The position numbers were made by a program, and so were the translations under genes. DNA of 51,910 nucleotides, taken from Alphaproteobacteria bacterium. Its GTDB lineage: Bacteria; Pseudomonadota; Alphaproteobacteria; Micropepsales; Micropepsaceae. Below are positions 8,374 through 18,200 of the stretch, in pieces (the first letter of the stretch is position 1; each line of letters begins with the position of its first letter). The notes beneath the pieces were generated by a model. The model made no database searches, was not told where the DNA came from, and worked only from the letters and a program-made list of their open reading frames with translations. The stretch is taken from contig WGNJ01000022.1 in NCBI GenBank assembly GCA_016124635.1, positions 1 through 51,910 of the forward strand. Direction: 5' to 3'.

Positions 8374-11055
8374 TTAGAATGAGTAGCTCATCGAGCCAGA
8401 CACGTAGTCCAGATCGCGCGAGCGGTTTTGGATGTGACCACCGAAGTAGTTCACGTAGTTCACGCCGAGTGTGAAGTTGTTGTTCAGCGTGCCGGACACA
8501 CCCAGGTTCAGGGCCTTGCGGTCTTCCATATAGTTGCCATACGGCGCCGGCGTCGTACCGGTGAAGTCCCACGTGAAGGCAACCAACGGACTTACGACAA
8601 AGCCAGAGTTGAAGGCGTTACTATAGTCAGCCCGGAAGAGGAGCACCAGACCCGCCGACCAGTCGGTAGGACGGCACGAGCTGCTGCTCTTGACGTCGAG
8701 GCCCAGAATGCCGCCACCCGGCAAGTCGGTACCTTGGCAGCCGATGTTCTGGTACTGAGTCACGACCGTCGGATCGCCGCCGGCGGCTTCGATCTTGTCA
8801 ACCCAGGTGTCTTCCACGCCAGGCACATAGACAGTTCCGACTTCTGTGACGAAAATACCGAGATCGGCACCAATGGCGTCGATGAACCACTCCGAATTGG
8901 TAAACGTCGCCGTCGTGCCAATTTGGGCCGTCCACATGTCGTTCAGCAGGTAGTTCTGCGTGGCAGTCTGACCGTTGCCGCAGAACGGCTTCACGCCGCT
9001 TCCGTCAGGGGTCGCGAGACCATCAACGATCGGACCGGCCGCTCCGTACAGCACGTCGAACAAGCACGAGCTGACCAAGGACGCGATGGTGAGCGAGTCG
9101 GTGTCGACCTGGAACGGTGCGTTCGGACGATAGGAGAACTCACCCTGCACGCCCCAGCCGAACAACGTCGTGGCGAAGCTGCCGCCCCAGATGTCGATGC
9201 CCGTCGGGTAGTCGAAGTAGACCGTACCGTCGGTGGCGGGGATCAGGAACTCGGCCCCGTTGCCCGATTGGATCGTCGTCGACGCCGACAAAGCAGCACC
9301 CGTGTCAGGCGAGACGAAGCCGCTCTGATAGTACGAGAGGACGCAGTTGAGCTGCATCATCGTGAACATATTGGCGTAGCCGAGGGTCGGGTCGTTGTAG
9401 AGCACGACGCTTCCGAGCGCGGCCGAAGCTGCGGCGGTCGTCAGGACTCCACCCGGATCGTTCACCGGCTGGCTCTTCATGTACGCGATCGTCGCCGGGC
9501 TGAAGCCGAAGTTGGTCGCGAAGAAGATGTCGTTGCCCGCCGTGTGGTTGGCCGGATTGCCGTCGAACACGCCGATCGTGCCGAAGTCGCCCGGATTCGC
9601 AAGACCGCATCCAAGTGGATTGAGCTGACGACCCGTCAAGCCGTTCGCGTAGCCGGGAATCGGCGACGCTCCGGGGAAGTTGATGTTGTTGGTGTTGGTG
9701 AAGAAGCCGAGGGTCGACTGTGCGTTCGCCGCCGAGCGCAAGCCGGCATATGGCAAGCGGCTGCTATAGTTTTGATAATAGGCTCCGAATTCGGTGCCGC
9801 CCAATTCCTCAGAGTAGTAGCTCAGCTTCAACCCGTGATCGCCGTTGTGATCCGGATTGCTGGAGCCACCGCGGGAGAGGATACCTTCCGTCGCACCAGT
9901 GACCCCGTCGCCCGAGAGGAAGAGCACCTTATCAACTCGCTCTTGCTCGGCGAGGAACTGATCATAGGGTGCCGCGTAGTTCAGCTTGCCGGCAATGTAG
10001 GTGCCGTCCAGATCGCTACACTCGAGCAGGTTGTTGCCAACCGCCGACGCACCGGACAGCGGGTCGTTCACCAAACCGCTTGTCTGGACGAACGCCGTGC
10101 CACCCATGCCAGCGTTCGACTGCGCGTCGCAATTGCGGCGGTTGCCGGAAAAGGGCGAGCCCGTCACAAACGCGATTCCCGCGTCATTGCCGCCGAACCC
10201 CGTGCCGCGGATCACGTCCGCCGAGGAGAACGGAGAGCCGGCGGGATCAAGCTTGAACGGTTCCCAATCGAGCGCGTAGTAGCCCGCAAGGGATACGCCG
10301 TACGGCAACGAGATCGATCCTTCGATCGCAGCAACCGGGAGCAGCGCTTCCTTGATTTCGGAGCCTGGGCGGCGGAAGGCCGCGACGTCGATCGGCGAGA
10401 ACACGTTGTTGCCGTTGAGCAGGAACGTGCTTTCACCCCAGTTGATCACCTGCTTACCGACGCGGATGTTCAAAGGCATGTCGGCGAAGCTGTAGTCGGC
10501 CGACACGAAGGCATCGAGCAGTTGGTAGTTGCGGCCGATACGCCCGATCGCCTTGTCATTGTAGGTTGAACGCGCGCCGGCGTTCGGATCGGAAAGGATG
10601 AAGTCATAGAAACCCGTAGCGCGGGCAAAGACTTTGTAGTTGCGCCAGGTCGCCGAGAAATCGTGCGTCGCCTTCAACGTCGCGCCGGTCAAGTCCCCTT
10701 TGTCGAAGTTCAGCTTACCGTCGTCGGCGTTGATGCTGCCGTCGAAATTATCGCGGTTGAAGCTGTAGTGGACCGTGGCGCTAGACAGGCCGAACGTCGT
10801 GTACACCGCCGTGCCGATACCGTAGATCGGGCCATTCTCTCGCGGATCGACGGGACCACCGTTCGATTCGTTCAAGAAGTGGGAGTCGGTGCTCTGGGTG
10901 CGCATCGACATGCCCATTGAGACCGTCGTGTCGAGCGACATGTTGATGTCGCCGAATTGAATCTCCGTCGCCCCCGCGCTCGTAACCGCCCCAGTAAGGG
11001 CGATCAGCGCGACCGATCCCAGCATCCCCAACCGCATGCAATGTGACTTCGGCAT
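8374..11055 (-). CDS. DUF1302 family outer-membrane protein
   Basis: A large exported protein of 893 aa with a signal peptide (about 1-29, cleavage after TSAGA). It is rich in alternating aromatic strands and Gly/Asn turns and ends in SMSYSF, a terminal Phe as expected of outer-membrane beta-barrels. Family marks include DINMSLDTTVSMGMSMRTQ near the mature start, GKQVINWGESTF and NNVFSPIDVAAFRRPG in the first half, and NYMEDRKALNLGVSGTLNNN near the end. It is longer than many DUF1302 proteins I know of (roughly 600-700 aa), with a long Gly/Asn-rich middle. AGGAGG lies about 10 nt before the ATG. Likely an outer-membrane component for hydrophobic substrates, by association only. Confidence 0.9.
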   Translation of the reverse strand: MPKSHCMRLGMLGSVALIALTGAVTSAGATEIQFGDINMSLDTTVSMGMSMRTQSTDSHFLNESNGGPVDPRENGPIYGIGTAVYTTFGLSSATVHYSFNRDNFDGSINADDGKLNFDKGDLTGATLKATHDFSATWRNYKVFARATGFYDFILSDPNAGARSTYNDKAIGRIGRNYQLLDAFVSADYSFADMPLNIRVGKQVINWGESTFLLNGNNVFSPIDVAAFRRPGSEIKEALLPVAAIEGSISLPYGVSLAGYYALDWEPFKLDPAGSPFSSADVIRGTGFGGNDAGIAFVTGSPFSGNRRNCDAQSNAGMGGTAFVQTSGLVNDPLSGASAVGNNLLECSDLDGTYIAGKLNYAAPYDQFLAEQERVDKVLFLSGDGVTGATEGILSRGGSSNPDHNGDHGLKLSYYSEELGGTEFGAYYQNYSSRLPYAGLRSAANAQSTLGFFTNTNNINFPGASPIPGYANGLTGRQLNPLGCGLANPGDFGTIGVFDGNPANHTAGNDIFFATNFGFSPATIAYMKSQPVNDPGGVLTTAAASAALGSVVLYNDPTLGYANMFTMMQLNCVLSYYQSGFVSPDTGAALSASTTIQSGNGAEFLIPATDGTVYFDYPTGIDIWGGSFATTLFGWGVQGEFSYRPNAPFQVDTDSLTIASLVSSCLFDVLYGAAGPIVDGLATPDGSGVKPFCGNGQTATQNYLLNDMWTAQIGTTATFTNSEWFIDAIGADLGIFVTEVGTVYVPGVEDTWVDKIEAAGGDPTVVTQYQNIGCQGTDLPGGGILGLDVKSSSSCRPTDWSAGLVLLFRADYSNAFNSGFVVSPLVAFTWDFTGTTPAPYGNYMEDRKALNLGVSGTLNNNFTLGVNYVNYFGGHIQNRSRDLDYVSGSMSYSF

Positions 11056-11114
11056 GACGCAATTTCCTCCTACCCGTCACTCAGTTTTTTTGCCTAGGGA
11101 ACGGGGAATCGCAC

Positions 11115-11132
11115 GCATGTGTAGCCACATGC
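11115..11132. promoter_or_regulatory. candidate operator, 7-bp inverted repeat before the DUF1302 gene
   Basis: GCATGTG, a 4-nt TAGC spacer, then CACATGC: a perfect 7-bp inverted repeat centred about 68 bp upstream of the DUF1302 start codon. The position suits repressor or activator control of the DUF1302-DUF1329 operon. No regulator gene is adjacent, so the binding factor is unknown. Confidence 0.45.
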
Positions 11133-11273
11133 CCCGCCCTTTAGCATCCCTCGAAATCAGAGCACACGTTCGCGGCGCCCAAGTCAACGAAGATTGGCAA
11201 TTCCGTCACAGAGAGCGGCGCGGTATTGCACAAACGCCACGGTTTTGAGCAAACGAATGCCTGGTTGTGCAGC

Positions 11274-11289
11274 GCAATAATTTAATTGC
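11274..11289. promoter_or_regulatory. AT-rich imperfect palindrome in the divergent promoter region
   Basis: GCAAT, six A/T bases, then ATTGC. It lies about 220 bp from both flanking start codons in the most AT-rich part of the gap. It may be a protein-binding site or simply promoter-like DNA. Confidence 0.25.
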
Positions 11290-11511
11290 TTCGGCGAGTG
11301 ATCATTCGTTCGATTCCGAACTCGAATCCTCGACGTGTTCAGATAACAAGCCTTGGAAGAGGAAGGCATTTTTCGCGCTTTGCGTGTGCGCACTCGCTTC
11401 AGCGGCGTGCGCATTTCAGTTCGCGAGATGACGCCAAATTGAAGGCGTAGGCTCGCATCATTGGAAGAAATCGGCGATATCGTGAACGAATATTTCGAAG
11501 GGGCGAGATCA

Positions 11512-13383
11512 ATGTGGTTTTTGTCGTTTATGCGAACCGCAATCGCGATTTGCCTGGCCGCCCTGCTCGTCTATGCCCCCGCCACCGCGGCACCGTCGGG
11601 CGCAAGCGAGGGGATGTGGGACCTCACCGATCTCTATCCCACAGCCGCCGCATGGGAGGCCGAGAAGGTCTCGGTCTCCAAAGACATCGCCGGGGTTTCG
11701 CGGTTCAAAGGCACACTGGGTCGTGACGCCGCTTCTCTCCGCAAGGCATTCGACGCGATTTCGCTGCTCAATAAACGAATCGCGCGGCTCGCCGTCTATG
11801 CCTCGCTCAAGGCGGACGAAGACGTGCGCATTTCTGTCAACCAGGCGCGAAACACGTCTGCTGACAATCTCTATGCGCAGTTCACCGAGGCGACGGCCTG
11901 GGTAAGGCCGGAGGTTCTGTCCGTCGGTGCGCAGAAGATCGAAAGCTTCATTGCCGCCGATCCAGGACTGAAGCCGCATGCGTTCGGTCTGCGCGATATG
12001 CTCCGCGGCGCGCCTCATGCGCTTGGCGAAGAGGGCGAGCAATTGATGGCGGCGGCGGCCAATCCGCTCGGCCAGCCGCAAAACGTCTACACGATTCTGG
12101 CGAACGGCGAGATGCCGTTTCCGAGCGTGACGCTCTCCGACGGCAAGACCGTGAAGCTCTCCGATTCGGTTTACTCGCTCTACCGCCAATCGCGCAATCG
12201 CGACGACCGCAAGAAGGTCTTCGATGCGTTCTGGTCGACCTACAAGACCTATGAGGGAACGTTCGGCGCGAACCTGCAGGCGCAGCTGATGGGACAAGCG
12301 TTCAACGCCAAATCCCGGCACTACAAATCGGATCTCGACGCGGAACTCTTCGCGGACAACATGCCGGAAGGCGTGGTGCGCACTCTGATCTCGGAGGTCA
12401 ATCGCGAGCTACCGACGTTCCAGCGCTATCTGAAGTTGCGGGCGCGGATGCTCGGATTGAAGGATCAGGCCTACTACGACGTCTACGCGCCGCTCACCTC
12501 AGTTTCGAACACCTATTCGGTCGACGACGCGAAGCGCATCACGCTTGCGGCGTTGGCGCCGCTCGGCGAGGAGTATCTCGGTATCCTGCGACAGGGCTTC
12601 GCGGCGCATTGGATGAACGTCTATCCGCACGATGGAAAGCGCTCCGGCGCCTATATGAACGGCGGCGCTTACGATGTTCATCCCTACCTCCTGCTCAATC
12701 ACAACAACGACTACTACTCGCTGTCGACGTTCGCACATGAGTGGGGCCACGCCGTCCACACGATGCTGACGAAGAAGAACCAGCCCTTCGAGCTGTCGAA
12801 CTACGCGACGTTCGTGGCCGAAACCGCTTCGATCGGCAACGAGGTGCTCCTGCAGAACTATGTGATCTCGCACGCGAAGACGAAGGAGGAGAAGCTCGCC
12901 TTCGACAACGAGGTGCTCGACGGTATTCGCACGACTTATTTCCGCCAGACGCTCTTCACCGAGTTTCTGATCACCGCGCACAGCATGGTCGAGAAGGGCG
13001 AGCCGGTGACCGGCGAGAAGCTGACGGCGATGTATTGCGACCTGTTGAAGCGCTATTACGGCGATGCCAAAGGCGTGATGAAGATCGACCCGAAATACTG
13101 CATCGAATGGGCCTTCATTCCGCACTTCTATCGCGGCTTCTACGTCTACAATTACGCGACGTCGCAAGCAGGCGCGACCTATCTCGCCGACGACATCACG
13201 CGCAACGGCGCGGCCGCGCAGAAGCGGTTCATCGACCTGCTCAGCGCCGGCGCCTCCGACTACCCCTACAATCTGTTCAAGAAGGCCGGGATCGACTTCG
13301 CGACGCCCGCGGTCCATCGCGCACTCGAGGCGCGCATGAACAAGATCATGGACGACATGGAACAGCTGCTGGCCGAGAAGTAG
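11512..13383 (+). CDS. pepF: M3 family oligoendopeptidase F, exported form
   Basis: Zinc metallopeptidase of the M3B (PepF/oligoendopeptidase F) family. From the ATG at 11512 it has 623 aa. The zinc motif HEWGH is at residues 409-413 and the third ligand Glu437 is in FVAETASIGNEV. PepF proteins are usually cytosolic, but this one opens with a hydrophobic stretch (MRTAIAICLAALLVYAPATAA) that looks like a signal peptide cleaved near residue 27, which implies a periplasmic enzyme. The start at 11512 is chosen over 11461 because it begins just before the signal peptide and has AAGGGG about 9 nt upstream. It stands alone and meets the flagellar-rod-like gene tail to tail, 4 bp apart. Confidence 0.92.
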   Translation: MWFLSFMRTAIAICLAALLVYAPATAAPSGASEGMWDLTDLYPTAAAWEAEKVSVSKDIAGVSRFKGTLGRDAASLRKAFDAISLLNKRIARLAVYASLKADEDVRISVNQARNTSADNLYAQFTEATAWVRPEVLSVGAQKIESFIAADPGLKPHAFGLRDMLRGAPHALGEEGEQLMAAAANPLGQPQNVYTILANGEMPFPSVTLSDGKTVKLSDSVYSLYRQSRNRDDRKKVFDAFWSTYKTYEGTFGANLQAQLMGQAFNAKSRHYKSDLDAELFADNMPEGVVRTLISEVNRELPTFQRYLKLRARMLGLKDQAYYDVYAPLTSVSNTYSVDDAKRITLAALAPLGEEYLGILRQGFAAHWMNVYPHDGKRSGAYMNGGAYDVHPYLLLNHNNDYYSLSTFAHEWGHAVHTMLTKKNQPFELSNYATFVAETASIGNEVLLQNYVISHAKTKEEKLAFDNEVLDGIRTTYFRQTLFTEFLITAHSMVEKGEPVTGEKLTAMYCDLLKRYYGDAKGVMKIDPKYCIEWAFIPHFYRGFYVYNYATSQAGATYLADDITRNGAAAQKRFIDLLSAGASDYPYNLFKKAGIDFATPAVHRALEARMNKIMDDMEQLLAEK

Positions 13384-13387
13384 CGTT

Positions 13388-13702
13388 TCAGGCGATCGCG
13401 TCGAGCAACGTCTTCGACATCTCGTCGGCGGTGCGGATCACTTGGGCCGATGCCTGATAGGCGCGCTGCGCCATCTTCATGTCGACAATCTCGGCCGCGA
13501 GATCGACGGGCGGGAAGTCGCCGGTGAGCTCGGCGCGCGTGATCTTGACGATCGGCTCGTCATTGATGCCGGTGGTCTGATCGGGAACGACGGGCTGATA
13601 GTCCTGCGACTGCCAATTGACGATGTTCTGCGCGCGCGCCATCACGCGCATATCCGCGGCGCGCAAGCCGGCTATCCCGTAGGCGAAGGCGCTGATCGTC
13701 AT
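13388..13702 (-). CDS. short flagellar basal-body rod-type protein (FlgC/FlgG C-terminal domain)
   Basis: Only 104 aa. The N-terminus (AGLRAADMRVMARAQNIVNWQSQDYQP) resembles the rod-protein N-terminal segment, and the C-terminus (VDLAAEIVDMKMAQRAYQASAQVIRTADEM) is the flagellar basal-body rod C-terminal motif, as in FlgC/FlgG/FlgE. The middle of a normal rod protein is almost absent. No other flagellar gene occurs in the window. It may be a minor rod-like component, a relic, or a protein with a new role. A possible CtrA-like box lies about 50-65 bp upstream. The ribosome binding site is poor. Confidence 0.75.
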   Translation of the reverse strand: MTISAFAYGIAGLRAADMRVMARAQNIVNWQSQDYQPVVPDQTTGINDEPIVKITRAELTGDFPPVDLAAEIVDMKMAQRAYQASAQVIRTADEMSKTLLDAIA

Positions 13703-13751
13703 GGCGCGGATTTTCGCGCTTTGCGCCCTAACGAGACGTGAGAACCAATCC

Positions 13752-13766
13752 TTAACTTTTATTCAA
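13752..13766 (-). promoter_or_regulatory. possible CtrA-like box before the flagellar-rod-like gene
   Basis: Read on the minus strand it is TTGA-N7-TTAA, one mismatch from the TTAA-N7-TTAA core bound by the alphaproteobacterial cell-cycle regulator CtrA, which controls many flagellar genes. It lies about 50-65 bp upstream of the start at 13702. A-T-rich half-sites like these are common, so this is a weak call. Confidence 0.3.
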
Positions 13767-13828
13767 ATGCGACCGATCGAGCGATCGCGCCGCAATGGCG
13801 CCGCATTCATCGCCTGCATTGCGGCCTC

Positions 13829-14530
13829 ATGAGAGCCAAGTATCTGTCTTTGCCATTTATCTTCATCATCTACGCAATCGGCATCGGCGCTTGCGATGCA
13901 AGCGCACCGCCGATGCCTCGGCAGAAGCCGAAGATCGCAACGCCCGCTCGCGTCGTGGACAACGAGGTCATCCACACGGACTGGACCGACCGCAGTCTGC
14001 CGTTCGGCGTCCGCTTATCGGCGGCGGCGGAAGAGCGAACGACGCACTCGGTTCGCTACGATGCAGCTTACGTGCGCATTCCCTATCCGATGGGCGATGT
14101 GCCTGCGGACCAAGGCGTCTGTTCGGACGAAGTGATTCGCGCCTATCGCCTCCTCGGGATTGATCTGCAGCGGCTGGTTCACGAGGACATGAGACACGCA
14201 TTTCGATCCTATCCGCGGCGGTGGGGGATGGATGCGCCCGACACCAACATCGATCACCGGCGCGTGCCGAATCTCGCGACCTTTTTTTCGCGACACGGAC
14301 GATCGCTGCCAGTGACGGACGACGCGGCCGACTACAAACCCGGCGACGTCGTCGCTTGGGCGATGCCGGACGGTCGGCCGCATATCGGCATCGTCACCGA
14401 GGAGCGCACCGGCGACGGCACGCGACCACTCGTCATGCACAACATCGGCTGGGGACCGCATATCGAGGATATGCTCTTCGAGCTGAAAATCACCGGGCAC
14501 TATCGCTACCAGGGACCGCAGCGCGGTTAG
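13829..14530 (+). CDS. DUF1287 family lipoprotein-like protein
   Basis: Exported protein of 233 aa. The N-terminus MRAKYLSLPFIFIIYAIGIGAC ends in a plausible lipobox (IGAC, Cys22), so it may be a lipoprotein. The body carries DUF1287 hallmarks: GVCSDEVIRAYRLLGIDLQ with a conserved Cys, then YKPGDVVAWAMP, GRPHIGIVTEE and MHNIGWGPHIEDMLF. The pattern of Cys first and His later (CSDE, PHIGIV) resembles NlpC/P60-like cysteine hydrolases, and family members such as YijF belong to that fold by inference. It is single-gene on the plus strand and meets the exonuclease gene tail to tail. Confidence 0.88.
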   Translation: MRAKYLSLPFIFIIYAIGIGACDASAPPMPRQKPKIATPARVVDNEVIHTDWTDRSLPFGVRLSAAAEERTTHSVRYDAAYVRIPYPMGDVPADQGVCSDEVIRAYRLLGIDLQRLVHEDMRHAFRSYPRRWGMDAPDTNIDHRRVPNLATFFSRHGRSLPVTDDAADYKPGDVVAWAMPDGRPHIGIVTEERTGDGTRPLVMHNIGWGPHIEDMLFELKITGHYRYQGPQRG

Positions 14531-14533
14531 CGA

Positions 14534-15109
14534 TCAGGACCTCAGAGGGTTCGGCGCGCCCCTCGCAACTAGGTAACGGATCGCTTCCGCGAGCGAGCGG
14601 GAATCCACGACGGCATCGTGCGCGACACCTTGCGAGACGGCGCCGACGTGGGCCGCGAGCATGCCGGAGTGAATGCCTGACAATGGGATGCCGATCTCAA
14701 CCAACCAGTCGCGCAAGTTGAAGGCCGGCGTGCGCGGCCAGACCGTGCGCTCACCCAGCAGCCTCGCGTTTCCAGCAAGAATTTTGTCGTCCCGGCCATA
14801 GCAGAACATCGACCGACCAGCGATGAACTCGACGAAGCGGGCGACACCGGAATGAAAGTCCGTGCCTTCGCGCTCGAGGCGCGCGTTCGTGATACCGGTC
14901 AGTTTCACCAGATAGTCGGATAGGACCGGGTTGTGGACCGGCTTGATCAGTACCGCAAACGAGGCGGTCTCTTTCAGGGTTTCGACGTCGATCGATATCG
15001 CACCGATCTGGACGATCTCCCGGTGCTCGCCCGGCCCTGACCAGAGGCGCTCCATCGACCCCTTCCAAGCGGTAAACTCGGTATCAAAGATGATTGCTTC
15101 GGCTGGCAT
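14534..15109 (-). CDS. DEDDh-type 3'-5' exonuclease domain protein
   Basis: 191 aa from the ATG at 15109 (MPAEAIIFDTEFTAW), which places the exonuclease I motif at the very N-terminus as usual; the frame is open up to 15187. Catalytic acidic residues are visible as Asp9 and Glu11 (FDTEF), an Asp in CYGRDDKILA, and HDAVVDSRSLAEAI for the final His and Asp, so it is the DEDDh class. The general layout resembles KapD/ERI-1-like single-domain exonucleases rather than DnaQ epsilon or RNase T. The substrate (DNA or RNA) cannot be told from the sequence. It is alone on the minus strand, divergent from the glutamate dehydrogenase gene. Confidence 0.87.
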   Translation of the reverse strand: MPAEAIIFDTEFTAWKGSMERLWSGPGEHREIVQIGAISIDVETLKETASFAVLIKPVHNPVLSDYLVKLTGITNARLEREGTDFHSGVARFVEFIAGRSMFCYGRDDKILAGNARLLGERTVWPRTPAFNLRDWLVEIGIPLSGIHSGMLAAHVGAVSQGVAHDAVVDSRSLAEAIRYLVARGAPNPLRS

Positions 15110-15293
15110 GCGGCCAAGGTGCTTTCGCAGCTGCGAATGATTATTTCGTTCGCATGGGCCAGGTTCCCGCGCAAGAGTCTTCCGCAAAATGAACAGGCAT
15201 TAAACGGTACTGAAAATGATTTTGCGCATAGTATGCCGGCCCGCTTCGGGCCCCCAGTTTGGCCGCCCGCATCATTTGCTCCGACGAGACATC

Positions 15294-18200
15294 ATGGTCG
15301 CCGCCCCCCTTGAAAAAGACCCGCAAGGTTTTTCGCAATTCGCGCAGACGTTCTATGCGGGTTCAGCGCCCGACGATTTGAAGCGTTTCTCGCAAGACGC
15401 ACTGGCGGGCATCGCGCGACTGTTTTGGCGCCGGCTGAGAGAGCGTCGCCCGGGACAGAGCTTCGCGCGCGTGTTCGATCCGACGATAGAGGCGGACGGT
15501 TTCACCGCTTCTTGCAGCTTCGTGGCTACGGTCAACGACGACATGCCGTTCCTGGTCGACTCGGTCCTGGCTGAACTCGCCGATCGCGGACTGGCGGTGA
15601 AGGCGATCTTCCACCCAATCATGCGTGTGAAACGCGATGCCGCGGGTAGCTTTCGCGGGATCGCCGCCAGCGGAGAGGAAGGCAACGCCGAAAGCATGAT
15701 CTGCGTCGCGTTCTCGCGCGCCGGGGTAGTCGACAATCTCCCGGACATCGAGGCCGCCGTTGAACGTGTGCTCTCCAACGTCAACGCCGCCGTCGCCGAC
15801 TGGGAAGCCATGCTTCAGCGTCTCGACGCTTCGATTGCGGAGCTCAGAAGCAATCGGCCGCCGGCGGCGCAAGACGAGATCGACGAGTCCCTCGCGTTCC
15901 TGGATTGGCTGAAGGACAATCACTTCACGTTCTTGGGCGCGCGCGACTACGCCTTGCAGAAGATGAACGGCAGCGAGCAGCTGACGCCGCTCGAGGACAC
16001 CGGACTCGGCGTGCTGCGAAGCGGAGAGCGGCGGATCATTCGCCGCGGTCAGGACCGCGCCATGCTCACGCCGGAGGTGCGCGGCTTCCTGATGCAGCCC
16101 TCGCCGCTGATCATCACCAAGTCGATCGAACGATCGAACGTGCACCGCCGCGTGCAAGAGGACTATATCGGCATCAAGCGGTTCGACAACGCCGGTCAAG
16201 TCGTCGGTGAGCGGCGCTTCATCGGACTGTTCACGTCCGGCGCCTACAATGAAAGTCCGCGGCAAATTCCGTTCCTGCGCCGGAAGGTGGAAAACGTCGT
16301 CCGCCGCTCCGCGCTGCCTCGATCGGGACATCGCGCCAAGGCACTGGCGCAGGTGCTCGAGACCTTCCCGCGCGACGAGCTCTTTCAGATCTCAGAAGAC
16401 GACCTGCTGCGCATCGCCCCGGGTATCGCCTATCTCAGCGACCGGCCGCGCACAAAGGCGTTTTTGCGGTTCGATACCTTCCATCGCTTCGCTTCGGTGC
16501 TCGTATATTTTCCCGCCGACAAATTCCGCGGCGGGCTCGTTCGTACACTCGCGAGCATTTTGGTCGAAACTCTCGGCGGCAGATTGTCGGCGGCCTATCC
16601 GCATACCGAAGAGGGTCAGCTCACGCGCATCCACTACATCATCGACCTCGACGGCGGAAGGAAAGCGTTCGACGAAGCAGCACTTCAAACCCGACTGGAA
16701 AAGGCGGTGCGCTTGTGGAGCGACGACTTTTCGGAAGCGCTGCACGCGGCAATGCCCACCGCGCGTGCCGAAGCTCTCTTCGCAAAGTACGGCCGCGCCT
16801 TCTCGGAAGGGTATCGCGAAACGTTCAGCGCCACCGAGGCGCTTGGAGACATCGCGAAACTCGAAGAGATCAAAGAGGTAGGGCCCGGCGCTTTGACATT
16901 GCGGTCGCTGCGCGGTGGGAACGTCCACGACGGCGACGTGACGTTCAAAATCTACCATGCCGGCAGCCTGATCGAACTTTCCGATCTTCTGCCCGTGCTC
17001 GAGCACTTCGGCGTGCGCGTCATCGAAGAGATCAACTATCCGGTGAAGCTTTCGACGCAAGCTCTCACCATCCACGACTTGAAGCTGCATGGCGAATTGA
17101 GCCCCGAGCGCGAGACCGCGATGCGGCTTTTCGAGGAGGCGTTTCTTGCAGTCTGGTATGGCCAGGCCGAAAGCGATGGGTTCAATCGCCTGACGCTCTA
17201 CGCCGAGTTGCCTTGGCGCGAAGTCAGCATTCTGCGGACGATTGCGAAATACCTGCGCCAAGCCGGCTTTCCATTCAGCCAAGCACTGATCGAAGAGGCG
17301 CTGAGCCGCAACCCGCGCATTGCCTCCGCGCTCGTACGCTTGTTCAAGGCCCGACTCGAGCCCGGCGTTCAGAACGGCGAGGAATTACAGGCGCGCATCA
17401 GTACCGAGATAGATGATGCGCTCGCTAAAGTGCCGAGCCTCGACGACGATCGCATCATTCGCCGATTCCGCAATGTGATCGAATCCGTGCTGCGCACCAA
17501 CTTCTGGCAGACCGCCGATGACGGTACTCCGAAGGCGGCCCTTTCCATCAAGGTCGACAGTCACAAGGTCGAGGACCTGCCGCTGCCGCGGCCCATGGTC
17601 GAAATTTTCGTCTACTCGCCGGAGGTTGAAGGCGTCCATCTGCGCTTCGGGAAGGTGGCGCGCGGCGGCATTCGCTGGTCAGACCGGCGCGAAGATTTCC
17701 GCACGGAGATTCTGGGGCTCGTCAAGGCACAGCAAGTAAAGAACGCCGTCATCGTGCCGGTCGGCTCCAAAGGCGGTTTCTATCCGAAGAAATTGCCGGC
17801 GCCTTCCAACCGCGAAGCGTGGCTCGCGGGTGGGGTCGCGGCCTACAAGGTCTTCATCAGCTCGCTACTCGATCTCACCGACAACATCGCGCCCGGCGGC
17901 AAGATCCTTCCGCCAAAAAACGTGGTGCGCCTCGACGGCGACGATCCGTATCTCGTCGTGGCCGCCGACAAAGGTACGGCGACATTCTCAGACATCGCCA
18001 ACAGCATCTCGCTCGACTACGGCTTTTGGCTGGGCGATGCATTCGCGAGCGGCGGCTCTGTCGGTTACGACCACAAGAAAATGGGCATTACCGCCCGCGG
18101 CGCATGGGAGGCCGTGAAGCGCCACTTTCGCGAGATCGGGACCGACATCCAATCGGCGCCATTCACCGTCGTCGGTGTCGGCGATATGTCAGGCGACGTG

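Larger units (their letters stand above)
11056..11511. other. 456-bp divergent intergenic region
   Basis: This gap separates the DUF1302 operon (-) from the M3 peptidase (+) and must hold both promoters. It is less GC-rich than its surroundings. It contains an 18-bp palindrome at 11115-11132 and an AT-rich imperfect palindrome at 11274-11289. A frame of 76 codons on the minus strand (11184-11414) has no recognisable features and no good ribosome binding site, so I do not call it a gene. Confidence 0.5.

Noticed and set aside
8428..10569. 713-codon plus-strand frame over the DUF1302 gene
   Set aside because: Its composition is Arg/Val-rich without motifs. The opposite strand encodes a clear outer-membrane protein with signal peptide and terminal Phe.
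11184..11414. 76-codon minus-strand frame in the DUF1302/pepF intergenic gap
   Set aside because: No ribosome binding site, no motif and no coupling to neighbours; better explained as promoter DNA.
14534..15109. DnaQ/epsilon subunit of DNA polymerase III
   Set aside because: The active-site pattern is DEDDh, but the length and spacing fit single-domain KapD/ERI-like exonucleases better and no polymerase-binding C-terminal tail is seen.
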